From Hawksworthiomyces lignivorus (lineage: Eukaryota; Ascomycota; Sordariomycetes; Ophiostomatales; Ophiostomataceae), in contig NTMA01000059.1 in assembly GCA_002917075.1 (NCBI GenBank), positions 188,097 to 252,096 on the forward strand: a stretch of DNA of 64,000 nt. The letters run 5' to 3'. Below are positions 54,523-64,000 of the stretch, piece by piece (the stretch's first letter is position 1; the number at the start of each line of letters is the position of its first letter). Made by a program: the position numbers and the translations under genes. The notes beneath the pieces were generated by a model that searched no databases, was not told the DNA's origin, and saw nothing but the letters and a program-made list of their open reading frames with translations.

Positions 54523-57078
54523 TCAGCAGATCTTGAGGCCGCAGACCTCGACGCCCTTGCCCTCGACCTGGACGGCGGCGCGGCAAAAGTACTGGCGGGC
54601 GACGTCGCGCACAAAGGCGGCGTCGGCCGGGCTCCAGACGTCGAGGCCCATGCGGGTGACGGCGTCGCTGCTGACGCGGATGGCGCCGCCGCTGTCGCCG
54701 TGCGGCTGTCTGCCGTCATAGTCGTCGCTGCCGCCGATGCGCCGGCCGGCTCCCGCGCGACCGCCGGCGGCGGATGCAGCCGCGGCTGCGGCGGCGGCAG
54801 AAGCTGCGGCTGCTCGTCCGCCTCGGCGGCGCAGCAGGAGGGCCGTGGCGGACGAGTTGCTCTCGCCGTAGCGGGCGGACGACGCCAGGCCGCCGCGGCC
54901 GCGGCCCAGCTCGTCGCCGGTCGGCGCAATGTGGGCGGCCTCGTCGCTGTCCTCGTCGCCGACGCCGTCGCCGTCCTCGTCGTCGTAGTAGTAGTACTCG
55001 TCGGCGTCGGCGTCGTAGTCGCCGTCGTCTTCGTCGCTGCTCTCGACAATGTCAGCCAGCACGGCCAGGATCTGCGTGGTCAGCCGGTGGAAGTACGTGA
55101 TAATGGCCAGCTCGATCCGCGCGCGCTCGTCCTCCTCATCGACATCCTCGTCGCCGGCCGCTTCTGCGGCGGCGGTGGCGGCAGAGACGCCGCTAGCCGC
55201 CAATGACGCGACAGAGTCTGACAAGGGGTGTGTCCCTGGCGCACTGTTCTGCTGCGGCTGAGCGTAGGCGGCGGGCGCCGCCGGCCTGGGCGGCGCAATG
55301 TCCGCCAGCAAGGACGCGTCGTAGATGGCCTCCTCGTCCTCCTCGGACCGCCGCTGCTCGCCAGCGCTGGCCCACCACATGAAGCCGTTGTACGCCAGAG
55401 CGGCCCACGTGACTGGCTCGACGATCGACTCGGCCGCGTCGACCAGCTGCGCGTCTGCCTGGAGGAACAGCTTGGTGCGGTGTGTCCTGCCGCTGCCGGC
55501 TCCAGCCACTGCCGCGGCCGCGGCCGCGGCCGCGTCGGCGGCTGGCTCTGGTGCACCCGAGCCTGGGTCCGCGGCGGCGGTCTCCCCGCCGAATGTGCGG
55601 TGGGCGAGCCGCTCGAGCCCCATCGTCAGCGCCAGGTAGCGGCGCAGGTCGCGCTGGGTGGCCTTGAGGGGGACGCCGCGGGCCACCTCGACTGTCGGCC
55701 AGACCTTCTTCTTGTCGCGCGCCTGCGCGGCGTGGGCCGGCGGCATGGTGATCAGCACGTCCCAGAGCTCGCCCTTCATGGCTAGGATGCTGTCGGTCGT
55801 GCAGGCGATCCAGCCCGGGCCGGCATACTCGACGTCAGGGTTCGCCGACGTCGCGCGGCCCGCCCGGTGCGCGGCGCGCTTGGATGCGGCGTGGTCGTCC
55901 ATCAGAAAGGTGATGTCGTTGACGCCGATCGTGAAGAGCGGCCGGATGCGCTGCTGTGGCACCGCCGCCGGCTCGAGGAGATCCAAGGCAGAGATGGGGA
56001 CGTTCGCAAGAACGGATATGTTGTACACTGGCTTCAGTCAGCAGAAAGAACAAACAGAAGCCCCTGGTCTCGGCGACCACCAAGAGCAGGCTCCTCTACT
56101 CACCAAAGTTGTTGACTTCGCGCACTGGGGCGTGGGTCGAAATAAGAATGCGCTTGCGCAACAACGCAGCGCGGTAGATGGGAAAGATCAAGGGGCCAAA
56201 CGTCTCCAGCAAGGATGTCAGGCTCCAGGCCGGGTGGTAGGGCGAGAGTCGGTGGCCTGGCGGGAGAAGAAGGGCGGTGCCGTCTGAGGCGGAGCGCCTG
56301 CGGGCGTGGCCACGGTCGGCGAGGTATGGTCGGTGGCTAAATGACGGAGCAGCGACAGAAGGGGATCCCAAGGGAGAATCGGTGATCTGCAGAAGCGGCC
56401 GGTCGATTTCGTCAACGATGGACGCAGACGTGGGCGCGGCATCTGGGGCCTCGCTGTTCTCGCGCCAGTATGCCTCCAAGATGGGCAGCTCGGTTCGGTT
56501 GGCAGCAAGTTTCCTATCGGCATCAGTATATCCACCCATGTCCATCTCTGGGGCTGCCTCCTGTGGGCAAGAACTCACTTGGCCATGTCAATCAAGGCGT
56601 CGGCGTGCCGCCACGCGCGGCCGAGACGCCCGTAGCTGCGCGGCACCAGCACGCCCACGGCGATCATGCGGGCGAAGCGCGCACCCGCCTCGTCTGTTGG
56701 AAGGTTGACGAACGCGCTCAGGCCGGCGTACCCGCCACTGGCAGCTGCGTCCCCGCGGGAGCTGCTCGAACTGTCGCCGGCGGCGGCACCCGCACTGCCG
56801 CTGCCGCTGTCGCTGCTGTTGCCATCGTCGTGCACGAAGTAGATGAGGTCTTCTGAAACGGCGTGCAGGCCAGACGGCAGGCTCTTGTATTCGACGGCAC
56901 CGCTAAGGTCGAGCCCGCGGGTGGCTTGCTTCCAGACAATGGTGTAGCCGGCCTTGACGTCGAACTCGATCAGGAAGAGGGCCGCAATGGGTGGCCGGTC
57001 ATGGAGAAGGTCGGCGGTCGTCGAAGCCGAGAGAGGCATGGACAGAGCGGCTGGCGGAATGCGCCGGGAGGAGGCCAT
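54523..57078 (-). CDS. LCHN/DENND11-family (Anr2-like) DENN-related protein
   Basis: Three exons in transcript order, 56579-57078, 56104-56513 and 54523-56027, give 804 residues. The conserved N-terminal longin/uDENN-like start reads LFLIEFDVKAGYTIVWKQ, then GVEYKSLPSGLH-type sequence and DLIYFVHDD. Next come YHPAWSLTSLLETFGPLIFP and RKRILISTHAPVREVNNFVYNIS of the DENN-like core, then WIACTTDSIL. The end VWSPADAAFVRDVARQYF...CGLKIC is where such proteins usually finish. Members are linked to Rab regulation and lipid-droplet or vesicle biology; precise role unknown. Low-complexity inserts are prominent: poly-Ala (about residues 475-482 and 710-725) and an Asp/Glu/Tyr-rich acidic segment (about 625-665). 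The stop is UGA-CUA with an open hydrophobic extension, described separately. Family call from remembered similarity. Confidence 0.8.
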
Positions 57079-58471
57079 TTGTATTTCTTTTTCTAGGAAA
57101 GCCCCTTCGTTTCGTCTCTCAGGAAAGATTCAATTGAATCGTAGTCGTTCTTTGTTTTCAATCGGTTGTCTTCCCATCCGCTACCTTGCTTTCCTTCCCC
57201 TCTTGTCCGTCCTACCGCATTCCAGGACCATCAAATCAGGCTGATAATGAGAATTATCTTCTTGCAGCAGCCGTCATATCGCAAGCTGGACAGCGTAATA
57301 TTCTCGGCTTGCAGAGACGAGTTGATGTGGAAAGGCTTTGGCTGACGTCCAGTGGTTGACTTCATTGGTTTCACAGCAATTAGGGAGTTCCTATTATCGT
57401 ACGTGGATACGCCGATAAGGTGTTTGGATACAGTGTGCATTATGACATATCAGAGGCCCCCGCACAGTACCTTTTTTCCTTGTCCACCGAGAGTTCAGAG
57501 AAGAAGACCCATCATCACAAAACACTGCCGTAGCTTCAATCTTCTTAGAATTAAAAGATGGCTAGAGCCGTATTCTTTGTGCTCCTGTAAATATTACGCC
57601 TTGCGCATCCAGAAAAAAAAAACATTTCTCAGTACAATTCTAGATCACGTGTCTGTAGCCCTGTGATAGAGCTCTATGGTGATGCTGTGAGGGCAATAAG
57701 ACCGTGTTAGGTCAACTGGCAGTCAGTGCTGGATTAGAGACCACTGATTGGCTGCCCCCTATATCCTTGCAAATAGAGACTCGCTTCTCCTTGTTTACCA
57801 CATGGCTTACAAGCATGTAAGGCTAATTATAGTATCTGAAGGTAAGGAGTATTATCAAGGTTATCTTCCTCTGCTGAGTGCTAATACGATGGCAAGAATT
57901 AGTTTGTTCTCTACTTAATCATATTGGTGGTCATTCAGCATAAATATTTCTGAATGCATGATATTTCTCGCTTTGTTTTCTTGAATACCTGCAACAATCC
58001 ATCTTCTTTTCTCGCCTTGGAACTTGCACATTCCGATACATCCGGATGTTCGGGCGTCGAGGTAGCATCGTGAACAAAATGCTTCGTAGAGTATACCAAA
58101 CAAAGACTGCTAAACGTCGTTGGCCTATAACTAGTCAGTTAAATGAAAGAAAACGCCACCGTCCAAAAAATATTGCCCTATTTTTTCTCCTGTGAGCCTA
58201 GCTTCTTGTCAATGCCATGACTCGCTAACTTCATCGTGCATATCCAGTGCGGCTCTGGTTGTTTATGCAGGGGAATGAGGAGTGACCGTTAAATCTTGCG
58301 ATGGTGGCCGACGAATGAGAAATAAGCCTACACGCAGCACGTCAACGTCTAGGCAGACTCCTCCCCGGAGATCGAGGCCGCGCCCGGCGGCGCTATCCTG
58401 CTCAATATAGGGGCAAAGTGGCTCTGCAACAAGATGATCGGGGAAGTCTTCCACGTCCCCGATATGGTTGA
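57079..58471. other. Gene-free region
   Basis: About 1.4 kb. The first 150 bp are the CT-rich leader/promoter of the LCHN-family gene; the rest is AT-rich without supportable coding sequence. A short plus-strand frame near 58351-58488 (PEIEAAPGGAILLNIG...) reads smoothly but has no start codon and no known relative. Confidence 0.4.
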
Positions 58472-58499
58472 GCAGCTTTGCTCTTGAGCAGCTTTGCTC
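58468..58499 (+). repeat. 16-bp tandem duplication
   Basis: TTGAGCAGCTTTGCTC occurs twice head to tail in the signal-peptide-like part of the cysteine-rich gene. The unit is not a multiple of three, so gain of one copy shifts the frame. Confidence 0.8.
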
Positions 58500-59385
58500 T
58501 GTCGCAAAGCCGTGCACGACCAACTTTCTTGAGTGATCCCGACAACTGCGGCCGATGCGGCGTCAAAGTGCGTACCTCTTTTTCTTTCATTCCTACATAT
58601 GCCAATCATTTTTCTTCTTCCAAGCTCTTTACCTGTTCCAGGTCCCCCTTCCTATGTCCAGACCCAACCCACTTCTGTATTCGTTGTGTTAGCCGGATTT
58701 TGAACCGCAAGCGAGGAAGGCATCGGGGGTGTGGCGCAATTGGCTAGCGCATTGGCTTCCAGTAGTCGTGGCTTTCAAGTCCGGCGTACCTTTCTGGTGA
58801 CAGGAAATTTCCAAAGGCTGTCCGTTCAAGTCGGGCCACCCTCAATGACAACTTTTTTTTTCAGATCGATCCAAGGTCACCGCGTATGAGCGCGAGATCC
58901 AGTATGGGAATCGGTCATCTTATTTTTGCATTTTTTTTATCTTTACTCTGGCTTCTTCCTACTGTTCTTGTGCTTGACAACATACACAGAACAAACAAGC
59001 TGACCAAATCTTAAAAATTTAGTGCGCCACGGGCGTCTGCAGCAATGGTGCCTGTACCAACAAGCCGTGCACAGGGGAGACGTGTGAGACCTTCTCGCCA
59101 TGCGGGCCCGGCGGGTCGTGCGTCTGCGCCAGCACGACTGAGGACACTGGCTTCTGCGTCGACGGCAGCACGCCGTGCGACGGCCTCGCCAACTGCTTGA
59201 CCACCGTCAACTGCGTCGCGGGCGAGATCTGCGCGTACCAGAGCTGCTGCCAGCGCAACGTTTGCGTTGGCGCTTCGTTCTGCGGCGGCGGCGGCGGCGC
59301 CAGCGCCAACCAGACGCCCGCGCGGGCTCTCCGACGGTCCTTTGTAAACGCCACCATCGCCGACCTAGGCGTATGGGTGCCGTGA
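58472..59385 (+). CDS. Cysteine-rich secreted-type protein, 5' end unresolved
   Basis: Exon 58472-58567 ends in DPDNCGRCGVK and joins in phase to 59023-59385 (CATGVCSNGACTNKPC...). Together they make the NCGxCGxxC-x4-GxCxxGxC module of fungal secreted cysteine-rich proteins. Over 20 cysteines follow, then a short tail ending LGVWVP. The first exon begins AALLLSSFALSQSRA, which looks like the end of a signal peptide, but there is no in-frame ATG: a TGA precedes it at 58469-58471. An upstream exon, or damage by the adjacent 16-bp tandem duplication, could explain this. The 455-bp intron (GTGCGT donor, CTGAC branch site, TTTAG acceptor) is unusually long for this genome and contains a tRNA-like gene. 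It may be an apoplastic effector or wall protein; function unknown. Confidence 0.6.
58725..58844 (+). tRNA. tRNA-like gene, anticodon CCA (Trp) with a 46-nt intron
   Basis: Acceptor GGGGGTG (58725-58731) pairs with CACCCTC (58837-58843; one G-T), discriminator A. D-arm GCGC-AATTGGCTA-GCGC has all conserved bases, including GG and A21. Anticodon arm TTGGC-TTCCAG is interrupted after position 37 by 58763-58808 and resumes T-TCCAA, with one C-T mismatch at the loop-closing pair. Variable AGGCT. T-arm GTCCG-TTCAAGT-CGGGC is fully paired. A box TGGCGCAATTGG and B box GTTCAAGTC are good, and a run of nine T follows at 58853. Loop counting gives anticodon CCA; yeast tRNA-Trp also has an intron at this place. 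A tRNA-derived SINE or pseudo-tRNA is the alternative. Confidence 0.6.
58853..58861 (+). terminator. RNA polymerase III terminator (T9)
   Basis: Nine T residues start eight bases after the discriminator base of the tRNA-like gene, a standard polymerase III stop signal. Confidence 0.6.
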
Positions 59386-59662
59386 TGTGTCCCATATTGA
59401 TGAAGGATGAAGAGTGGGGAGGTCAGGAGACGTGTGGGTGCATGTAGTCACTGCCACAGAGTGATCTTGATTCGGCGGTAACACATCATTTAATTCTCTA
59501 ATATTGATTCTTCAAATTATTTTTTACTATGATTATAAAACCGTGAGAATCGATATGATATATAGACGTGCTGTAGACCATCTTGTTAACTAGCACACCA
59601 GACCAACCAGACTAATTGAGAACTAGGAAGGCTGCTTCAAATTCAAAATGAATGTACCTATT

Positions 59663-62600
59663 TCAAGAGTATTTATAGTCGAACTCGTCCTTTTTTCGCT
59701 TCGCTCTATCAGTGACGATCCAATCGTCTTCATCCCTCACCATTGCTCGTTTTACTGTCACGCTCTCAGATTTTTCCGGCCGAGAATTGTTCTCTATAGG
59801 TATAACGTCTAGGATGTGTTTTAGAAAACTTGGGGGGAATGCTGCTCGGAGCTCGCTTTCCAAGCTACCCCATGGCAAATTGGCTCCTTTGCTTGCTTCC
59901 GCAAGTTCGGCAATTACCCTCGAGAGAAACTGAAGTTGCTTGTCCCGAACATAAGCTTTCACAGGTGACAGCGACAGCTGTCCTAACCGTTCATGCAGGA
60001 AGCTCCAAGCTGTTTTACAACTTTCAGATATTGCCGACGAGTGCTCGTCGCGTAGAGGCCGCGTTATTGCGTCCCAGTCCGGCCTGGCAGCCATCATGCT
60101 CCTCAAAACTTCTAGGAAGTGGTTCTGGAGTCGGAAAAGTCCACCGACTTTGAAAGCAAGGAAAAGGAACTTTAGCCAGGCGGGGAGGTAGTAACCAGAG
60201 GAGGACGATCTAATTAGGCAGTTTGGATCCGCGTTGTAATGTAGGAACAGTGAAAACACACCAGCTTCAAGTGCTGCACAGAAATATTGCCCGTTTGCCC
60301 ATTGTTTGGCTGGATCGACATCTTGCATCGGTTCATCTAGAACCCAGCCCTCAAATACATTAAATGGAGTTGCGCGGGAAAAGAAGTCGGACCACGGAGT
60401 CCTGTGTCTGAAAGTCAATCGGCTGTAGAAGGTCTCGTTCGGATCATAGCCGTGCTTCAGCAAGCTTCGAAATAGCTGCAGCCGACCTGGCGTCCAATTC
60501 ACAGGATTCGCCGCCATTTTCTTTGATGGATCAATCACAAGCAGCAAGGCCAATGCTTTGGATGTACGGAAATAATCTGGACGTATTTCGAGCTTCTTTG
60601 AAATATAGAGCGTAACGAGTCCTTTGAGCACTTCCTGTCGAAACATGTTCCTGGCGCGTCGGACAACAGGCACCGAACCTTGCACCTGAAAACTTGCCTG
60701 AGATGTTTGAAATATTTTCTGGAGAGAGAATTCCATCTCATCAAGTAAGGCTTCAACAGCCGCGCTGCTGTCTTCACCCAGGTTCTCTGCATCAACAGCA
60801 TAGCTCAGAGCTGTCTGTAATATCTGATTCAAGGCACCACCGGAGTATACACCATATCCCTCGTCTTCAATCGGGATCGGGAAGTTAGTTCGCTTCATCA
60901 TTGCGACATGCGCTCGTAGAATGGATAGGTTAGGTTCAAACTGCGCCTTGCTCTTCTTGGCCAAAAAGTCTGCCATATTACCAGTTTCGAGGAAGTCCTT
61001 AACGGTGCGGTGCAAGAAGTGGACCTGACCATGCTTAACTTCCAGCAAGCCTTTGCATCTAGCCTCGAGGCGTCGAACTATGGGCCGAAGAAGAGAGTTA
61101 TATCGAGATTTGTCTGGTCCAACCCCTTCAGCTATTGCATATTGTTCATTTTCATATTCTAATTCATGAAAGCCGTAAAGAATTCCGTCAAGGGGTTCTC
61201 TAGCGATCAGTGAAATTCGTAAAGTGTGTGCCATCTTCTCATGGTAGAAGTTGTCCACGGAGTCTAGCATATACTTGAAAAAGCTTTCCAGGTCGGTCGG
61301 GACACTATCGAGCCTCTTGTGAAGATCGGTGAAACTATCGTCGTTGGTTAACCCATCTCGAAGTAGTTTCGTGACGAGAAACACCCAGAGAAATACTCCC
61401 TGTGACCTCGACGTAATCTCGTCCACGAGCGATCGGATATGTTCTGGAGTAGAACTTTGCTCTGCGTATCGTGGATGTTCAAAGAGCCGCGATTCAGTAT
61501 ATTTACGAATGTCTCCTTTCGTTAGCTCGTGAACCAACAGCTTGCTTTTATTATTGGCTCCAAAATTATCCTCAAATACGTTCCATGGACGGCTTGAGAC
61601 GCAAATTTTGATCTGGGGAGAGCGACATAAACCAAGCAAGATTTGACAGATCTCGATATGATCTCCTGCAAATTCGTCGAGCCCGTCAATGAAGAAGCAG
61701 AATTTGGCTGCCAGCTCGGTCTGATCCGCAAGGGCATCCAATGAACGGCGAAGGTCTGCCAGTGTCCATTTGTCTTGCATTGCGATCGAGAGATACGTCT
61801 CAGTTGACAGTTTAGACCACCTGTCCTGGCAAACAATAGGAATCAAATCCGGTAATTTTCGCAGGACATCGAATAAGAGGGACATAAGCAGGCCTTCCTG
61901 CGACTTCTGGACTGCCGATCCCGTACTCCAGAAATAGTGGCAAGCTACGACTGCTTCCTTAGGAGCTGCCCAGGTTGCCAATGCCACTTGTGTGCGCTTG
62001 TCATCGGCGATGAATTTCATCAGTGTGGACTTGCCGGAGCCAGGTCTCCCAGATACCCAGAATAAGTCATCTTTTGTTTGGAGCCAATCCAAAATAGCTC
62101 CGTGACTGCAGCCAGTTTTGGATGGCATGCCAAAGACCCAAGTCAGTGTTCTTTGGTGAGCCAGAGGGATAGCTTCGTGCCTCGCAGGTCGGCTGTTGTA
62201 GTTCAAGCTCTCTAAGACTATCTGCTCATCCCGAAGTTTCCGCCTAGACAAAGACAATCCCGAGAACTTCGCACTTAGTTCGTCAACTTCTGTTGGCGAG
62301 ATGCATTCCGGATTTTGATACTGAATTCGCAACACGTCGTTATGGATACGATTGAGGGTTCTTGTCATTTCTGCAAATTGTTCAGACCTGAAAACCCGCA
62401 GTTTGTCGCTCTCCTCTTTCAGCTCGCGAATCTGGTCGCGCAACCCATCGACGTTTTCGCTTTAACAATAATCTTAGAAATGCCAGTCGCCTCGCCAGCT
62501 CAGCTGTTTATTCAGTGAACTTACCTGGTTATTGCGCAGAGACATGCAACCATGGCCCTCTGATAATCCGCAATGCGATTTTGGAACCTCGTAATTTCTT

Positions 62601-62976
62601 CCGCTTTCCACACTTCTGCAATGGCTTTCCGGAAGCTACTAAACATGCGCTTCTTCCCATGACCATCTGTGACCGCCAATTTTTGGACAATGCTAAGAAG
62701 ATGGTCACAACTCTCCTTACAGCCTGCAGCGAGCTGCCTTAAAAGGTCTCCATGTTTCGATGGGCTAGCAAGAATCTCAGACGAACTTCTACCTTCAACG
62801 CTCAAATTCGCGCTTAGCTCATACAACCGTCGAGATATATTTTGAATATCTTCCGCCTCTGCGGAGATGCCAGACGCCGAATTATAGATCTTTTTGGTGC
62901 TATTTATCAGGCCGAAGGCAAACTGGACGAATTGGACTACGCTTGCTGCTAGCCCAAGAGCGGATAGGGGGTCCAT
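59663..62976 (-). CDS. NLR-like STAND protein: SesA-like N-terminus plus NACHT domain
   Basis: Two exons, 62525-62976 and 59663-62459, give 1082 residues. The start MDPLSALGLAASVVQFVQF is that of fungal SesA/HeLo-like effector domains (residues 1-150). The NACHT NTPase follows, with Walker A GRPGSGKST at about 288-296 and the aspartate-rich Walker B FIDGLDEF at about 407-414. The pre-NACHT block holds LNYNSRPARHEAIP. The roughly 480 C-terminal residues show no WD40, ankyrin or TPR repeats that I can see, but helical sequence with no known family. Such proteins are signal-triggered regulators of heterokaryon incompatibility and cell death. ATG 62976 is preferred over one nine codons upstream because the domain begins there. 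The 65-bp intron has clean GT..AG ends. Confidence 0.88.
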
Positions 62977-64000
62977 ATTGCTATTAAAGCGACAGAATAC
63001 CACGCTAGTAGAGAGAATGACAGGATGCGAATACGCTATGAGGCGTTTGTAAATATCTAGCCAGTCCTAGAGGATTGATGCTATGTTGCCTCGCCTTAGA
63101 ATGTTCATCCAAATATTGAAATCATACTTGGTGGTTTAAAAAATGCCGGCTATTAATTCATAGCTTAGAGAGAAAGCCTTGCAGACATCTTACTGCCTGG
63201 TGGGGCGTAGCGCCTGATTTTGCCACCTGGAGAGCATCGCTTGCTTTCTTGGATGGTATGGTGGAATGTGCTCTTTTCCTGTTGGATAAGTCATGTTATT
63301 CTTTCTCTGAATGCCCAATCGAAGCTAACAGGAGAGCGTTCCTACTATCTTCTTTCTTTTACTGCTCTCAAAGTGCGGGCTAGTGGCTTTCTTCGTACGC
63401 CACATTTGGCCCTTTTGATAACCGAACTTCTCGTCATTGGAGAACTAGGGGAATAGCTAGGTGGAGATCATCTAAGAATCACTGAGTGCGCAGAAGATTG
63501 GCGTCAGCGCAAAGAAAGCTGGAGCGCAGTCGCTGCTCGAGGCAATGAAACGTGGGAGTACTTCAGGCAGCTGTGGGGGAGGGGTATGCCGAAGGCAAGG
63601 CTGTGGCCTGGCCACAGCGGGAATGAGAGAATCAATGAACGGATGCAGAAAATTCACAGGCCTTAATTGTGGCTGAGCTGGACATCAACGCTGCTTTAGC
63701 AGTTGCTAGAACCGAGAGTCGTTTTCAGCGTCTGATAGCTGGCAAAGCCCCGAACTGACGAATGGCGCACTTTGCCACATGCATATTGGAAATAATACAA
63801 CAAACTTCACCATATTCTCTGATCGATGTCGCCTGTATTATGAACTTGGTAGGCGCTTATTCGTTCAAGCTGACGCTGCGAGGTCTTGTTTTATCCTCGC
63901 CGTAATTGGCTAGATATGAAATGGACAATGAATTCCGCTCGGATGCCTTTCCAAAAGAGGTGAAAAATACGCCTGACGCTTCGGCCTCCTTCCCACCATA
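62977..64000. other. Right-edge region without a recognisable gene
   Basis: Promoter side of the NLR gene up to the window edge. Only short frames (below 80 codons) with no recognisable content; no repeat or RNA gene was seen. Confidence 0.4.

Noticed and set aside
54700..55785. Long plus-strand frames (168, 108, 185 codons) opposite the LCHN-family gene
   Set aside because: Antisense shadows of very GC-rich coding DNA; low complexity and no recognisable motif.
58351..58488. Plus-strand frame PEIEAAPGGAILLNIG... before the cysteine-rich gene
   Set aside because: No start codon, a different frame from the cysteine-rich exon, and no recognisable family; kept only as a note.
1..64000. CRISPR arrays, insertion sequences, bacterial-type operons
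   Set aside because: No repeat-spacer pattern or transposase seen, and the sequence is clearly fungal nuclear DNA with spliceosomal introns.
1..64000. A secondary-metabolite cluster around the P450
   Set aside because: No backbone enzyme (PKS, NRPS, terpene synthase), transporter or cluster regulator lies next to it; the MHR protein is 21 kb away.

Overview
The window is nuclear DNA of a filamentous ascomycete, most likely a Sordariomycete and plausibly Hypocreales; I cannot place the species. The grounds are many 50-100 bp introns with GT..AG ends and CTRAC-like branch sites, pyrimidine-rich tracts before start codons, and fungus-specific families: HET, SesA-like/NACHT, fungal transcription factor MHR, subgroup-C chitinase, and WSC/LysM modules. 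Genes lie singly on both strands with no operons. Splice sites were placed by eye, by keeping reading frame and family similarity.

Left part (1-10.7 kb): housekeeping genes. The 3' part of RAV1 (RAVE complex, V-ATPase assembly) enters at the left edge. It is followed by a DDHD-type phospholipase and, on the minus strand, RAD3/XPD, the TFIIH helicase, which has 10 exons including 10- and 20-nt micro-exons. A 5-kb gene-free stretch follows (10.7-15.75 kb).

Middle (15.7-47.3 kb): a more accessory region. It holds a transcription-factor middle-homology protein without a zinc cluster, a CENP-V/GFA protein, an intact HET-domain gene, a protein with HMG-box-like motifs, and a divergently transcribed pair. 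The pair is a 1482-aa killer-toxin-like GH18 chitinase and a 1624-aa secreted GH55 + LysM + WSC protein. Next come a MYND protein, a cytochrome P450, a HET gene broken in several places, a second GFA protein, a hexapeptide acetyltransferase and a TMEM170-like membrane protein.

Right part (47.7-64 kb): a Pex8-like peroxin, a 3-kb gene-free stretch leading into a glycine-rich low-complexity protein, and an LCHN/DENND11-family gene. Then come a cysteine-rich secreted-type protein whose intron appears to contain a tRNA gene, and a SesA-like/NACHT NLR.

The most striking observation is at the end of the LCHN-family gene. Its stop is UGA followed by CUA, the known strong readthrough context. The downstream frame stays open for 20 codons and encodes a hydrophobic, tail-anchor-like segment before TAA. 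This suggests a soluble and a membrane-anchored isoform from one mRNA. Other points of interest are the intronic tRNA, the RAD3 micro-exons, the bidirectional chitinase/glucanase locus and the three incompatibility-type genes (HET, decayed HET, NLR) in one window.
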